Shown in pieces: positions 1 through 9,214 of a DNA stretch of 64,000 nucleotides (the stretch's first letter is position 1; every line of letters begins with the position of its first letter). The stretch lies in assembly GCA_027923965.1 (NCBI GenBank), contig AP026969.1, positions 3,658,001 to 3,722,000 on the forward strand. Reading direction: 5' to 3'. Made by a program: the position numbers and the translations under genes. Below the pieces are notes generated by a model. That model saw only the letters and a program-made list of their open reading frames with translations. It did not search any database and was not told the origin of the DNA. Source of the DNA: Comamonadaceae bacterium OS-1 (lineage in GTDB: Bacteria; Pseudomonadota; Gammaproteobacteria; Burkholderiales; Burkholderiaceae_C).

Positions 1-380
1 TCCAGCAAGCCAATCAGTTGGCGCAGCTCTTCTTCGCTGAACTTGGCATCCAGCTGGGCACCCAGGACGGCAGGTGCCAGCTTGGCGGTGCGGTCGTGCA
101 ACATCGGGCCCACGTCGTCGATGTACTTCTTCATGTCCGCCTGGATTTCCTTGCCCAAGGCTTCGCGCTTTTCCGGTGGCACCCGGAACTGGATGGCGTT
201 GCCCACGGGCTGCATGAGCTGGGCGATCGGCTGTTCGGCCAACTGGCGGGCAGTGACGTCGATCAGCGGCTGCTGCAACTGCATGACCTTGTTGAGCAGT
301 TCTTTTTTGGCCGGCGTGGGCTCGGCATGTACCAAGGCCGCGACGGACAGCAGTGCCACCGCTAGAAGTTTGTGTTTCAT
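1..380 (-). CDS. DUF2059-like secreted protein (C-terminus cut by window edge)
   Basis: The reading frame begins at the ATG complementary to 378-380 and stays open to base 1, so the C-terminus is missing. The product begins MKHKLLAVALLSVAALVHA, a clear Sec signal peptide with Ala-x-Ala-like cleavage. An acidic/basic helical region follows, with PEKREALGKEIQADMKKYI and an EEELRQLIGLL stretch typical of DUF2059. Members are small periplasmic proteins of unknown function in Proteobacteria. The gene stands alone on the minus strand downstream of the glmU/kinase pair, separated from the kinase stop by about 57 bases. The family call is from recollection of motif layout; no function is claimed. Confidence 0.72.
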   Translation of the reverse strand, partial: MKHKLLAVALLSVAALVHAEPTPAKKELLNKVMQLQQPLIDVTARQLAEQPIAQLMQPVGNAIQFRVPPEKREALGKEIQADMKKYIDDVGPMLHDRTAKLAPAVLGAQLDAKFSEEELRQLIGLL

Positions 381-437
381 GGTCAGATCTCGTAGTTGAA
401 AGAGGCCCCACAGGGCCTTGCCGACCATTATCACCAG

Positions 438-1160
438 CTAACGCGTCGGTAAAGTAAACCGCAGCGTGCAGCCCCCGTCCACCACACCCTGCGCGCTGAT
501 GCTGCCACCATGGCGCTGGATGATCTGGCGCGCCAGGGCCAGGCCGATGCCCGCGCCTTCAAACGCCGATGCGGCATGCAGGCGCTGGAACAGGTCGAAC
601 ATGCCGGCGCTGGCCGCGGGGTTGAAGCCCACGCCGTTGTCGCGCACCCAAAACGCCACCCCGTCTGGCGCAGGCTCCCAGCCCAGGGATATCTGTGCCG
701 GGGTCCGGGTCCGGGTGAACTTGAGGGCGTTGGACAGCGCGTACGCCCACACCTGGCGCAGCAGCGCGGCATCGCCCGGCACCGTGGGCCAGTCGGCGGG
801 CAGCTGCCAATCGATGCTGCGCCCGGCGGTGTCGGCCACCAGCGTGCGCTGCGCCTCGGCCACCAGCGCGGCCATGGGCACGGTGGTCAGCTGCAGCGGG
901 ATGCGCGACAGGCGGGACAGCTCCAGCAGCGCGTCCACCATGCGGGCCATGCTGCGGGCCGACTGCTCCAGGGTGTCCAGGCAGGGGCTGGGGTCTTCGC
1001 CCTCGGCCAGCATTTCGCGCACCAGCGGGGCGTAGGCGGTGATATGGCGCAGGGGGGCGCGCAGGTCGTGCGAGACGCTGCGCACAAAGCGCTCCAGCTC
1101 GGCCTGCAATTCGGCATTGCGGGCCTCGCTCTGCTGCAGACGGGTCTCCAGATCGGTCAA
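438..1160 (-). CDS. Small soluble sensor histidine kinase without input domain
   Basis: A 240-residue histidine kinase. A short coiled-coil N-terminus leads into a HisKA domain with the phospho-acceptor His at about residue 31 (SHDLRAPLRHI). The ATPase domain shows an N box (ALSNALKFT), a G1 box (VRDNGVGFN) and a G2-like stretch (GAGIGLALARQI). There is no membrane segment, HAMP or PAS domain, so it must receive its signal by protein contact or act as an accessory kinase. Its start overlaps the glmU stop by 4 bases (ATGA), indicating translational coupling with a cell-wall precursor enzyme. No response regulator lies next to it. The family assignment is firm and the partner unknown. Confidence 0.88.
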   Translation of the reverse strand: MTDLETRLQQSEARNAELQAELERFVRSVSHDLRAPLRHITAYAPLVREMLAEGEDPSPCLDTLEQSARSMARMVDALLELSRLSRIPLQLTTVPMAALVAEAQRTLVADTAGRSIDWQLPADWPTVPGDAALLRQVWAYALSNALKFTRTRTPAQISLGWEPAPDGVAFWVRDNGVGFNPAASAGMFDLFQRLHAASAFEGAGIGLALARQIIQRHGGSISAQGVVDGGCTLRFTLPTR

Positions 1161-2563
1161 GGCTGGGCCTTTTTGACGGCGCGCTTCCAGCTGGTGATGG
1201 CCACCTGGCGGCCACGGGCCACGCTGAGCACACCCTCGGGGGTGTCCTTGGTCAGCGTGGAGCCGCCACCCACCGTGCCGCCCGCACCCAGGGTGATGGG
1301 GGCCACCAGCACGCAGTTGCTGCCCACGTGCACGTCGTCGCCAATCACGGTGCGGTGCTTGTTGACCCCGTCGTAGTTGGCGGTGATGCTGCCCGCGCCA
1401 AAGTTGACGCGCGCGCCCACGGTGGCATCGCCCAGGTAGGCCAAATGGTTGGCCTTGGCACCGGTGCCCAGGGTGGAATTCTTGACTTCGACAAAGTTGC
1501 CGATGTGCACGTCGGCCCCCAGCACCGCACCGGGGCGCAGGCGGGCGAACGGGCCAATGCGGGCATCTGCGCCCACGGTGACACCGGCTTTTTCGCCGTC
1601 GATGTGGCTGAACGGGTGGACCACTACGCCTGCGGCGATGGTGGCGTTGGCGATGACGCAGTTGGCACCGATCTTCACACCCTCGCCCAGGGTCACCATG
1701 CCTTCAAACACGCAGTTCACGTCGATAGACACATCTTGCCCGCAGACCAGGCTGCCACGCACATCCAGCCGGGCCGGGTCGGCCAGGCGCACGCCCTGCT
1801 CCATCAGGGCCACGGCCTGCTGGCGCTGGTAGGCGCGCTCCAGCTCGGCGAGTTGCACGGGGCTGTTGACACCGGCCACCTGCACCTCGTCGGTGATCTT
1901 GTGGGCCACCACCGGCACACCGTCGGCCACGGCCATCTTGACGATGTCGGTCAGGTAGTACTCGGACTGGGCGTTGCGGTTGTCCAGCCGGGCCAGCCAG
2001 GTGCGCAGGTGGGCGGTGGGCACGGCCATGATGCCGCTGTAGATTTCACGGATGGCGCGCTGGGCCTCGGTGGCATCCTTGTGCTCGACGATGGCCTGCA
2101 CCGCATCGCCGCTGCGCACGATGCGGCCATAGCCGGTGGAGTCGGCCAGCTCCAGCGTCAGCAGGGCCAGCTTGTCGCCGCCACTGGCCGCCACCAACTG
2201 GCGCAAGGTGTCCGCCCGGGTCAGCGGCACGTCGCCCGACAACACCAGCACCACGCCGGCATCGTCCGTCAGAAAAGGCAGCGCCTGCTGCACCGCGTGG
2301 CCGGTGCCCAGCTGCGGTTCCTGGCGTGCAAAATTTACAGAAAATTCGGCCCCTTCGCAGATGTAGCCTGGCAAAGCTGCTTCTACTTCTGTAGCACCAT
2401 GCCCGGTAATCACCACCACATTGCGGGGCAACAGGCTACTGGCGGTGTCAACCACATGGGCCAACAATGCGCGCCCGGCCAGTGTATGCAACACTTTGGG
2501 CAACTTGCTTTTCATACGGGTGCCTTTACCCGCCGCCATGATGACCACATCGACTTCTGCCAT
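1157..2563 (-). CDS. glmU: Bifunctional UDP-N-acetylglucosamine pyrophosphorylase / glucosamine-1-phosphate N-acetyltransferase
   Basis: GlmU makes UDP-GlcNAc from glucosamine-1-phosphate, acetyl-CoA and UTP for peptidoglycan and LPS. The N-terminal nucleotidyltransferase domain has the AAGKGTRM loop at residues 10-17 and QLGTGHAVQQ. The C-terminal part is a left-handed beta-helix of hexapeptide repeats, with the conserved GNFVEVKN and HLAYLGDA blocks. I place the start at the ATG complementary to 2561-2563 (MAEVDVVIM), giving 468 residues, close to the usual 456. The open frame continues 27 codons upstream but that stretch looks non-coding. The gene diverges from the DUF6279 lipoprotein and its stop overlaps the downstream kinase start. 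Confidence 0.96.
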   Translation of the reverse strand: MAEVDVVIMAAGKGTRMKSKLPKVLHTLAGRALLAHVVDTASSLLPRNVVVITGHGATEVEAALPGYICEGAEFSVNFARQEPQLGTGHAVQQALPFLTDDAGVVLVLSGDVPLTRADTLRQLVAASGGDKLALLTLELADSTGYGRIVRSGDAVQAIVEHKDATEAQRAIREIYSGIMAVPTAHLRTWLARLDNRNAQSEYYLTDIVKMAVADGVPVVAHKITDEVQVAGVNSPVQLAELERAYQRQQAVALMEQGVRLADPARLDVRGSLVCGQDVSIDVNCVFEGMVTLGEGVKIGANCVIANATIAAGVVVHPFSHIDGEKAGVTVGADARIGPFARLRPGAVLGADVHIGNFVEVKNSTLGTGAKANHLAYLGDATVGARVNFGAGSITANYDGVNKHRTVIGDDVHVGSNCVLVAPITLGAGGTVGGGSTLTKDTPEGVLSVARGRQVAITSWKRAVKKAQP

Positions 2564-2597
2564 AGCTTGCAACTTTTTAGTTAAATGGACCCGAATT

Positions 2598-3440
2598 ATG
2601 GGTCTGTTGCTGTTGGTGGGCGCGCTGCAGGCCTGCACCGGCATCCAGCTCGGTTACAACAATGGCGTGAACCTGGCCGCCTGGTGGCTGGACGGGCATA
2701 TCGATTTCAGCAAAGCCCAGTCACAGCAGGTGCGCGAAGACCTGCGCCAGCTGCAGTTGCGCCACCGCCAGCACGACCTGCCCGACTACGCCCAAACCCT
2801 GCGCCAGGCCCAAACCCTGGCGGCCCACGACCTGGATGCCGAGCAGGTCTGCGCTGTGGGTGCCACCTTGCGCGGCTACATCGATGCCCTGCTGGCAGAT
2901 GCCGAACCGGCGGCCACCACCCTGGTGCAGACGCTGACACCGGCGCAAATCAGCTACCTGGAGCGCAAATACGCCAAAACCAATGCCGAATACCGCAGCG
3001 ACTGGCTGGCACTGAGCCCCGCAGAACTGCACCAAAAGCGCTATGACAAGGCCCTGGACCGGGCCGAAATGGTTTATGGCCGCATCGACAGCGTGCAAAA
3101 GGCGCTGATCCGCCAGCAAGTGGAGCAATCCCGCTTCGACCCCCAACTGGTACAGGCCGAACGCCTGCGCCGCCAGACCGACGTGTTGCAGACCCTGCGC
3201 CAGTTGCAGCACGACCCCGCCACGGCCGCCGACACCCGCACGGCGGTACGCGGCCTGATGGTGCGCACCATGCACTCGCCCCAGCCCGGCTACCAGGCCT
3301 ACGCCCAGGCCCTGACCTTGCAGGACTGCCATAGCATTGCCTTGGTGCACAACAGCACCACGCCCAAGCAACGCGAGGCGGCGGTGCGCTGGCTGGCCGG
3401 GTACGAGCAGTCGCTGCGTGAGCTGTCGGCGCAAAAGTAA
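2598..3440 (+). CDS. DUF6279 family lipoprotein
   Basis: The 280-residue product starts MGLLLLVGALQAC, with a lipobox (LQAC, Cys13) right after a short hydrophobic stretch, so it is probably a lipoprotein. The mature part has the YNNGVNLAAWWLDGHIDF opening typical of DUF6279, then long amphipathic helices rich in Gln, Arg and Leu. Function is unknown. The n-region before the hydrophobic core lacks a basic residue, which is unusual; upstream in-frame codons encode KWTR but offer no standard start, so the true start could be a non-canonical codon there. It diverges from glmU and converges on the lipoprotein gene at 3505. Confidence 0.8.
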   Translation: MGLLLLVGALQACTGIQLGYNNGVNLAAWWLDGHIDFSKAQSQQVREDLRQLQLRHRQHDLPDYAQTLRQAQTLAAHDLDAEQVCAVGATLRGYIDALLADAEPAATTLVQTLTPAQISYLERKYAKTNAEYRSDWLALSPAELHQKRYDKALDRAEMVYGRIDSVQKALIRQQVEQSRFDPQLVQAERLRRQTDVLQTLRQLQHDPATAADTRTAVRGLMVRTMHSPQPGYQAYAQALTLQDCHSIALVHNSTTPKQREAAVRWLAGYEQSLRELSAQK

Positions 3441-3448
3441 TAAAACGT

Positions 3449-3481
3449 AAAAAAGCCCCGCCAGGCCGGAGCCTGCGGGGC
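3449..3481 (-). terminator. Intrinsic terminator of the 777-residue lipoprotein gene
   Basis: A GC-rich stem (CCCCGCCAGGC against GCCTGCGGGG, one bulge) is followed on the minus strand by a run of T (the A run at 3449-3454). It lies between two converging genes and has a proper T tract only for the minus strand. Confidence 0.7.
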
Positions 3482-3504
3482 AGGAAGGCACGCCCGGGTG
3501 CGCG

Positions 3505-5838
3505 TTATTCTTCGGTGTAGCCGGAGAACACGCCAAGATCGCTCATGTTGCCGTTGTAGTTCCAGGTGCCCGCGGTGACCAGCCCGGTGTTGTAGTTCAA
3601 GGTGCCGCTGAAGTTCCAGGCGCTTGCCACCGACATGGTGAAGCTGGCCAGGGTGGAGTCGGCGGACGACGGGGTCACCACCAGGGTGCAGGCCGTAGTC
3701 CAGGCGCCCAGGCTATTGTCAGAACCACTGCACTGGGCGGAACCGTCGGCATGCACCGTGGCATACCAGTAGCCGGAACGGTTTCCGCCGTAAGTACCCC
3801 GGTAATCCCCCTGGTAGGAAGCAGTGGTCAGCACCACCGGCGCATTGGGGTCCAACGCGGGCATGCCGAGTTGGGCCAACAGCGCGTTTGCGGCCACCAG
3901 GTTCAGATTGGCACCGGCCCAGGCCTTGGGTTTGTCCTGGTAAGCCCAGTAGACATGCCCGGCCCGCTCCACATAGGCATCCACGTAACCCAGTTGTGCA
4001 TCCAGCGCGGGCAGGCCACCGAACGTCAGTACCCGGGCGTCGCCCAGCGTCTGGATGGCATAGGTGCCGGTGCCGATCAGGTCGCAGTTGCGGGCGCTGC
4101 CGTTGAACCGCTCCTGGCAGGCGTAGTACTTGGCCACATTGCCTGCCGCAAACGAAGCCCGTATCTGGGTATTGCCGGTGTAGTAGGTGGCGGACTGGCC
4201 GTTTTGCAGGTTGTGCGGCGCATTGCCGATGCGGCCTACCTGGATGCTGGTCGCGCTCCACCAGTCGTTGCGCGGCCCGCTGGACAAGGTGGTGCCGTTC
4301 AGGCCCGGGCGGGTGCCCGCACTCTGGATGCAGGGCGTGCCGGTCATGGTGGCGACCACCGTATCCAGGCTGGTGGCCGACGTGGACGGTATATCCTGGT
4401 AGCAGGCCGACGTGGTGTCGTTCACATCGGTTTTACCCGCCGCCACGGCCATGGGGTAAATATCGAAGTATTCCCACGGCGAGGGCACGTAGGCCACCGC
4501 GGTGGACAGCGCCGCACCGGTGGCATAGCCTACCCTGGCACCTGCAGGGAAGGTCGTGGTGCCCAGCAGGCTGGCGGCATTGGCCACCGTGAAGTTGCCA
4601 TAGCCCAGTGCCTTCACCTGGCCCAGCACACTGACCATGGTCTGGCCTTCCAGGCTGAGCCATGTGTACTTGAAGTCTTCGCCCAGCTCCAGTCCATCGC
4701 AATAGTTGTAAGGGCTGTGGCCATTGGCTTGGGTGGCCGCGCTGGTGTTTTCAAAGTTGATAGGGCAACCGGTCCAGGCCGTGCCCGACCAGTGCAGCTC
4801 GGAACCACTGCCTGGATGCGAGCCAGCACCCCAGCTATAGGGTGCAGAGCCACCGTTGAGGGCGGTATGGACCTGGTGCCAGCGGGTGCTGCCATCGGCT
4901 GCCGGGGTGTTTTGCGCCGCCGTCCAGGCATTGGCATTGGTAAACCATTGGGTAGCGCTGTTGAACTTCAGATAGTTCAAATGGGCCCCGGCCACGCCCG
5001 GTGTACCGGCCACCGCGGGCTGCACTTGGATGGCCACCGCTGTGGCCACCGCCGCCGTCTGGATGCCCTTGTCGGCCAGCAGGGCGGCAGCGGCGGTTTG
5101 CATGCCCTCCTCGGTGGCGGTGCCGGGCAATGCGGCCACGATGGCGCTCAGCAGGTCTTGCACCCGCTTTTGCACCACCGCGTCCAGCATGACCTGGGTG
5201 ATCTTGGTGCTGCCATCTGGCAACGTGGTGTCCACCGCATTGGCCGCGGCCACCAGGCGCGCCTGCTGCTGGGCGGTCAGCACCAGCATGCGCGCCAGGG
5301 CGGCGGGCTTGACGCTGCCGTCCGCAGGGGCGGCATCCGCGATGGCGAAGCTGGAGAACAAGGACGACGTGATGCCGGTTTGCAGCTTCAACTGCGCCTC
5401 GGCCACCTCTACGGTCTGGCCGGTTTGGGCCATCTGGTGGTGCACCAGGGTGGTCAATGGGCTGATCAGGGCCGGTTTGCCCGCCGGGGTCTTGAGCACA
5501 AAACCGGTGGGCACCACCCCCGTGTCCTTGTCCGACGAGGCAGTGGTGACGATGGCCAGCATGGGGTATTTGTCTTTGTCAGCCGTTTGCACGGTCACGA
5601 TAGCGACCCCATCGACGTTGGTGGAGGCATGCGGCTCGCTGCTGGCACAGGCACCGTCGTTGTTGGTGTCTTGGCAGACCAGCGCGTCCTTGATGGGGCC
5701 ATCGAGCACGGTGACGGACACGTCGGTGGTGGTGGACGCAACCGGGCTGCTGGTGCTGCTGCCATCGCCATCGCCTCCGCAGGCCGCCAAAGCGGCAATC
5801 GCGGCGGCGCTGAGCGCCAGTTTGAAGGGGGTTTTCAT
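3505..5838 (-). CDS. Large lipoprotein, paralogue of the next gene upstream
   Basis: A 777-residue protein with signal peptide MKTPFKLALSAAAIAALAAC and lipid-attachment Cys20, followed by a Gly/Asp/Ser linker. Residues about 38-150 form a beta-rich module with TVLDGPIKDALVC and a calcium-loop-like DTNNDGAC (57-64), then the ISPLTTLV motif often found in surface lipoproteins. The middle and C-terminal parts are Ser/Thr/Gly/aromatic rich. A block with GNTQIRASFAAGN, YACQERFNGSARNC and TLGDARVLTF is shared with the 679-residue protein at 6123-8162, so the two are tandem paralogues. This copy carries about 100 extra C-terminal residues (SYQGDYRGTYGGNRSGYW and beyond). Function is unknown; surface exposure or ligand binding is inference. 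Confidence 0.85.
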   Translation of the reverse strand: MKTPFKLALSAAAIAALAACGGDGDGSSTSSPVASTTTDVSVTVLDGPIKDALVCQDTNNDGACASSEPHASTNVDGVAIVTVQTADKDKYPMLAIVTTASSDKDTGVVPTGFVLKTPAGKPALISPLTTLVHHQMAQTGQTVEVAEAQLKLQTGITSSLFSSFAIADAAPADGSVKPAALARMLVLTAQQQARLVAAANAVDTTLPDGSTKITQVMLDAVVQKRVQDLLSAIVAALPGTATEEGMQTAAAALLADKGIQTAAVATAVAIQVQPAVAGTPGVAGAHLNYLKFNSATQWFTNANAWTAAQNTPAADGSTRWHQVHTALNGGSAPYSWGAGSHPGSGSELHWSGTAWTGCPINFENTSAATQANGHSPYNYCDGLELGEDFKYTWLSLEGQTMVSVLGQVKALGYGNFTVANAASLLGTTTFPAGARVGYATGAALSTAVAYVPSPWEYFDIYPMAVAAGKTDVNDTTSACYQDIPSTSATSLDTVVATMTGTPCIQSAGTRPGLNGTTLSSGPRNDWWSATSIQVGRIGNAPHNLQNGQSATYYTGNTQIRASFAAGNVAKYYACQERFNGSARNCDLIGTGTYAIQTLGDARVLTFGGLPALDAQLGYVDAYVERAGHVYWAYQDKPKAWAGANLNLVAANALLAQLGMPALDPNAPVVLTTASYQGDYRGTYGGNRSGYWYATVHADGSAQCSGSDNSLGAWTTACTLVVTPSSADSTLASFTMSVASAWNFSGTLNYNTGLVTAGTWNYNGNMSDLGVFSGYTEE

Positions 5839-6058
5839 GGGTAACTCCTGTTGGGGTGATGTGGAACTAGGCCGACCCCATGCTCAACTCGGCGCCCGTA
5901 CCGCACATCCCCTATTCAGAGGAGTCGCCCCGACATCCGTCATCAAAAAGGTGGATGCCTTGGCACCAGCCTGCTTGCCAGCATGGCCAAACGCGGCAGC
6001 ACGCACTCGACGCGACCTGGCCGGGTCCATGTAGCCACCAGCCAACGACGAGCGCAGG

Positions 6059-6092
6059 TAAAAAACCCGCTGGGCTTGCGCGCAGCGGGTTT
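6059..6092 (-). terminator. Intrinsic terminator of the 679-residue lipoprotein gene
   Basis: AACCCGCTG pairs with CAGCGGGTT around a GGCTTGCGCG loop. On the minus strand the stem is followed by TTTTTTAC (A run at 6060-6065). It sits 31-64 bases beyond the stop codon at 6123. The rest of 5839-6122 shows no gene and must hold the promoter of the 777-residue lipoprotein gene. Confidence 0.72.
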
Positions 6093-6122
6093 ACAGACAT
6101 GCACGACAGCCTGGCGTTATCG

Positions 6123-8162
6123 CTAGGGCGTAAAGGTCGGAATACCCAACTGGGTGAACACGGCATTACCCGCCGTGCCATTCAGGCGGACCACCTGGGC
6201 GGTGTTCAGCTTGTCTTTGAAACCCCAATAGACTTGGCCACCACGCTCTACAAACACCCGTTCGTAACTCAGGCCCGCGGCCTGGCTGGGAAAGCCACTG
6301 AGCGTCATGATGCGGGCATCGCCCAGGGTGGAAATGGCGTATGCGCCGGTACCCACCGCGGTGCAGTTGCGGGTCGAACCATTGATGGAGCGCTCCAGGC
6401 AGGCATAAAAAGTCACCGCATTGCTGGCTCCGCCCGCAAACGCCACGCGTAGCTTGGTGTTGCCCGTGTAGTAACCGGTGGCCGTACTGCTGGTGCCCAG
6501 GGGATAGTCGCGCACCGTGCCCAGGCTGGTGGTGGTGTTGCCCCAGCCCGTATTCGGTAGCAGGCTGTGATAGACCGTCCCGCCTGCACCGGTAAGGCTT
6601 CCCGCAGCGAAGGTGCAGGGCGTGCCCGGATTGCGGGCAATCATCACTTCCAACGTGACCGCATTCGAGGCATTGGACGAAGTAGATCCCGCGCAGGCTA
6701 TCGCGCTGTTGACCGTGGCATCACCACCGGCCGCCACGTCGGCGTCGGCCACAGTGACGATATTGCTGGAGCGCACGTCATAGGCGATGGAGGTAGCCGT
6801 GGTGGTATCCGACTGTGACTGCAACTTGGAACCGGTAGGAAACACCGCGCTTCCCACGTCGGCCGTCACCGTGCCGGTAAACCAGGTCGGCGCTTTGCCC
6901 CAGTTGCTGCCATTGGTCCGGGTGGATTGGATCAACGCGAAGATGCTGGCCAGGGTTTTGCCGCTGATATCGGTGGTGACCCGCTGGGTTGTACCTTTGC
7001 TGTAGTTGTCGCAAAAGTTGTAACTGCCTCGCCCTTGGCTATCCCTCACCGTACTGGTGTTTTGGGTACCCACAGGGCAATTCACCCAGGCCGAACCGTT
7101 CCAATGCACATCGTCCTTGCGCAGCGGATCGTTGTTGATGACCCACTGGGTCTCAACGCCGTTGACGTTGATGTGGCGGATAGAGCGGTAACGTGTCAGC
7201 CCATTGGCATCGGGTGTCGCCTCGGCTGCGGTCGATGTGATGATGCGGGTGTACCAGTTGTTCGGATCGCCCACATTCACCCAGTCCAGCGAGAAACTGG
7301 CTACGGGCGTGGTTGCGGTCGTGGCCGGCGCTTCAGTGGGCAGTTTCACAAATGCCACGCTGGATGCCAGTGTGGCCGGAGTCAAGCCGTTGTCCGCTAC
7401 CAGTGTGGACACAGCTGCAGCAATGGCGGTTTTGCAGGCGGCCGAGGTTTTGTCGGCACATGCCGTGGCAACCGCCGTGTCGCTGCCTGCCGCAACCGCG
7501 GCCGCAAGCAAATTCCCCAGATTACCCATGATGGCTTTTTGGATATCAGCAGCCGTCATCACGGTGCCGTTGCTGTCGGCCTGGCCTGCCAACGTGGCCA
7601 GGCTGCTGGCTTGGCTCTGGATCGCCACAACCAGCACCCGTGCAGTGGTGGCCGCTGTACTGTCGCCGCTGGCCACATAGTTCGCCATGGGCGATGTGGA
7701 CAAACCTGCCTGGTTTTGTACCACCGAAGCCGCCGCTGCGGTGCCCACACCCGTAGAACTCACCACTTGCTGCACCAGGGTCGTCAAGGGGCTGATCACC
7801 GCCGTCTGGTCCGCTGGGGCGGTCAAGGTGTAGGCCGTGGTGACCGGCCCGCTATCAGCATCGACCGCCCCGACAGGCACCACGGCGATGACCGGATACT
7901 TGCCTAGGTCGGTATTGAGGACAGCAAAGCTGGCCTGACCCGCAGCATTGGTCGTGGCCTGCGGCTCGGCGGTGTCACAGACCCCATTGGCATTCACATC
8001 CAGACACACAACGGCACCCTGGATCAGGCCGTCCATGACGGTCAGGGCCACGTTGGTAGTGGCAGGCGCAGGCGCAACGGCCACCGTGTCGCCATCGCCT
8101 CCGCAGGCCGACAGCGCGGCGATGGCGGCGCTCGAAAGCGCCAGCTTCAGCTTGGTATGCAT
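6123..8162 (-). CDS. Large lipoprotein, paralogue of the downstream gene
   Basis: A 679-residue protein starting MHTKLKLALSSAAIAALSAC, with lipobox Cys20 followed by GGDGD exactly as in its neighbour. The N-terminal module has VMDGLIQGAVVC and DVNANGVC (55-62), a possible calcium loop, then ISPLTTLVQQV. The C-terminal part contains GNTKLRVAFAGGASN, YACLERSINGSTRNC, TLGDARIMTL and VERGGQVYWGFKDK, closely matching blocks of the 777-residue protein. It ends soon after that block, lacking the neighbour's extra domain. The genes are separated by about 280 bases with a terminator between them, so each is probably transcribed on its own. Function is unknown. Confidence 0.85.
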   Translation of the reverse strand: MHTKLKLALSSAAIAALSACGGDGDTVAVAPAPATTNVALTVMDGLIQGAVVCLDVNANGVCDTAEPQATTNAAGQASFAVLNTDLGKYPVIAVVPVGAVDADSGPVTTAYTLTAPADQTAVISPLTTLVQQVVSSTGVGTAAAASVVQNQAGLSTSPMANYVASGDSTAATTARVLVVAIQSQASSLATLAGQADSNGTVMTAADIQKAIMGNLGNLLAAAVAAGSDTAVATACADKTSAACKTAIAAAVSTLVADNGLTPATLASSVAFVKLPTEAPATTATTPVASFSLDWVNVGDPNNWYTRIITSTAAEATPDANGLTRYRSIRHINVNGVETQWVINNDPLRKDDVHWNGSAWVNCPVGTQNTSTVRDSQGRGSYNFCDNYSKGTTQRVTTDISGKTLASIFALIQSTRTNGSNWGKAPTWFTGTVTADVGSAVFPTGSKLQSQSDTTTATSIAYDVRSSNIVTVADADVAAGGDATVNSAIACAGSTSSNASNAVTLEVMIARNPGTPCTFAAGSLTGAGGTVYHSLLPNTGWGNTTTSLGTVRDYPLGTSSTATGYYTGNTKLRVAFAGGASNAVTFYACLERSINGSTRNCTAVGTGAYAISTLGDARIMTLSGFPSQAAGLSYERVFVERGGQVYWGFKDKLNTAQVVRLNGTAGNAVFTQLGIPTFTP

Positions 8163-8461
8163 AGGGTAGATCCTTGGTTTTACACGGCAACTTACAAGGG
8201 AAAAGCGTGCGCATGTTCTACCAGCCGCTCCCCCCAGTCATCCTCCATTTAGATGAAAGAAATCTCCTTGTGGTGGAGCGTTTTGCGATGCACACCGGAT
8301 TTTTGGTGCATACGTCACAAATTCCAGTGGTCGGAATACCAGCCCAAAACCGATCCAAAAGCCTATGCTTGGCCTAGCCTAGCTGCAAATTGTTTTCTTC
8401 TTGTACCGTCTCGTTTCAGCCTGCATGTCGCAGGACCAGCAGGCACCCTTGGGACTCCGCC
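8163..8461. other. Divergent intergenic region, no gene seen
   Basis: This 299-base spacer separates the minus-strand lipoprotein gene from the plus-strand LuxR-type regulator and must hold both promoters. It is less GC-rich than its surroundings. I saw no clear -35/-10 pair, RNA gene or repeat element in it. Confidence 0.5.
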
Positions 8462-9130
8462 ATGCTGAACATTGCCCCGTCCTCCTTCGCCGCCGATGCC
8501 ATCAACTACATCGACGAACCAGAACTGTCTGACACTTTGGTCCTCATGCAATGCGTGCTGGAGCAAATGGACTACGGCCTGGCCCTGGTGCATATGGCCA
8601 CCCGCCAGATCCGGTTTGCCAACCGCCTGGCGCACGACGGGCTGAACGGCCCCGGCAGCCTGCGCAGCGGCCTGTGCGTGGTGGACGGAAGGCTCAGCAC
8701 GCTGCTGCGCACCGACACACCGCAACTGGAACACGCCCTGGTGCGCGCCCAAACCGGGGTGCGGGCGCTGATCAGCCTGGGCGGTGAAGACTGCACCACC
8801 AGCGTGGCCCTGGTGCCACTGAACGCCCCCGGCGCAGCCGCGTACGCCTTGCTGGTATTTGCCAAGCAGCAACTGTGCGACAGCTCCACCATGGCGCTGT
8901 TTGCCCGCGAACGCGGCCTGACCAGTGCCGAAAGCAATGTGCTGGCCTCGGTATGCAGCGGCATGCGGCCCACCGAGATCGCCACCCACCACGGGGTGCA
9001 AATTTCCACCGTGCGCAGCCAGTTGCGCAGCATCCGCATCAAAACCCGCTGCGACACCATCCGCCAGCTGGTAGAGACCGTGTCCATACTGCCGCCCATG
9101 GCACGGCATATGGCCGCCGTGCAGCATTGA
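8462..9130 (+). CDS. LuxR-type transcriptional regulator
   Basis: A 222-residue protein with a C-terminal LuxR-type helix-turn-helix (about residues 155-215: LTSAESNVLASVCSGMRPTE then ISTVRSQLRSIRIKT). The N-terminal 140 residues look like a PAS-like sensory domain and have no receiver-type phospho-acceptor pattern. I chose the ATG at 8462 (MLNIAPSS) rather than the upstream in-frame ATG at 8390, whose added residues have no family look. It diverges from the large lipoprotein gene and is followed by a Crp-family gene on the same strand. Targets are unknown; the divergent lipoprotein gene is an obvious candidate. Confidence 0.82.
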   Translation: MLNIAPSSFAADAINYIDEPELSDTLVLMQCVLEQMDYGLALVHMATRQIRFANRLAHDGLNGPGSLRSGLCVVDGRLSTLLRTDTPQLEHALVRAQTGVRALISLGGEDCTTSVALVPLNAPGAAAYALLVFAKQQLCDSSTMALFARERGLTSAESNVLASVCSGMRPTEIATHHGVQISTVRSQLRSIRIKTRCDTIRQLVETVSILPPMARHMAAVQH

Positions 9131-9214
9131 TCGCGCCCCCGATTTGTCAAGAATGTAACCAGGGCATGGAGAATGGCATAGACTGCGGGCGCGCGACGTG
9201 CGCCCATCCATGCC

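Noticed and set aside
2330..2420. AT-richer stretch within glmU as a possible inserted repeat
   Set aside because: It has no palindrome or match to the dispersed element and falls in a variable loop of GlmU.
3751..5844. Very long antisense open frames (also at 27074-28939, 12851-14899, 51397-53265, 1328-2584)
   Set aside because: They lie opposite well-supported genes, have the His/Gln/Gly/Val-rich composition of GC-rich antisense frames, and show no family motifs or ribosome sites.
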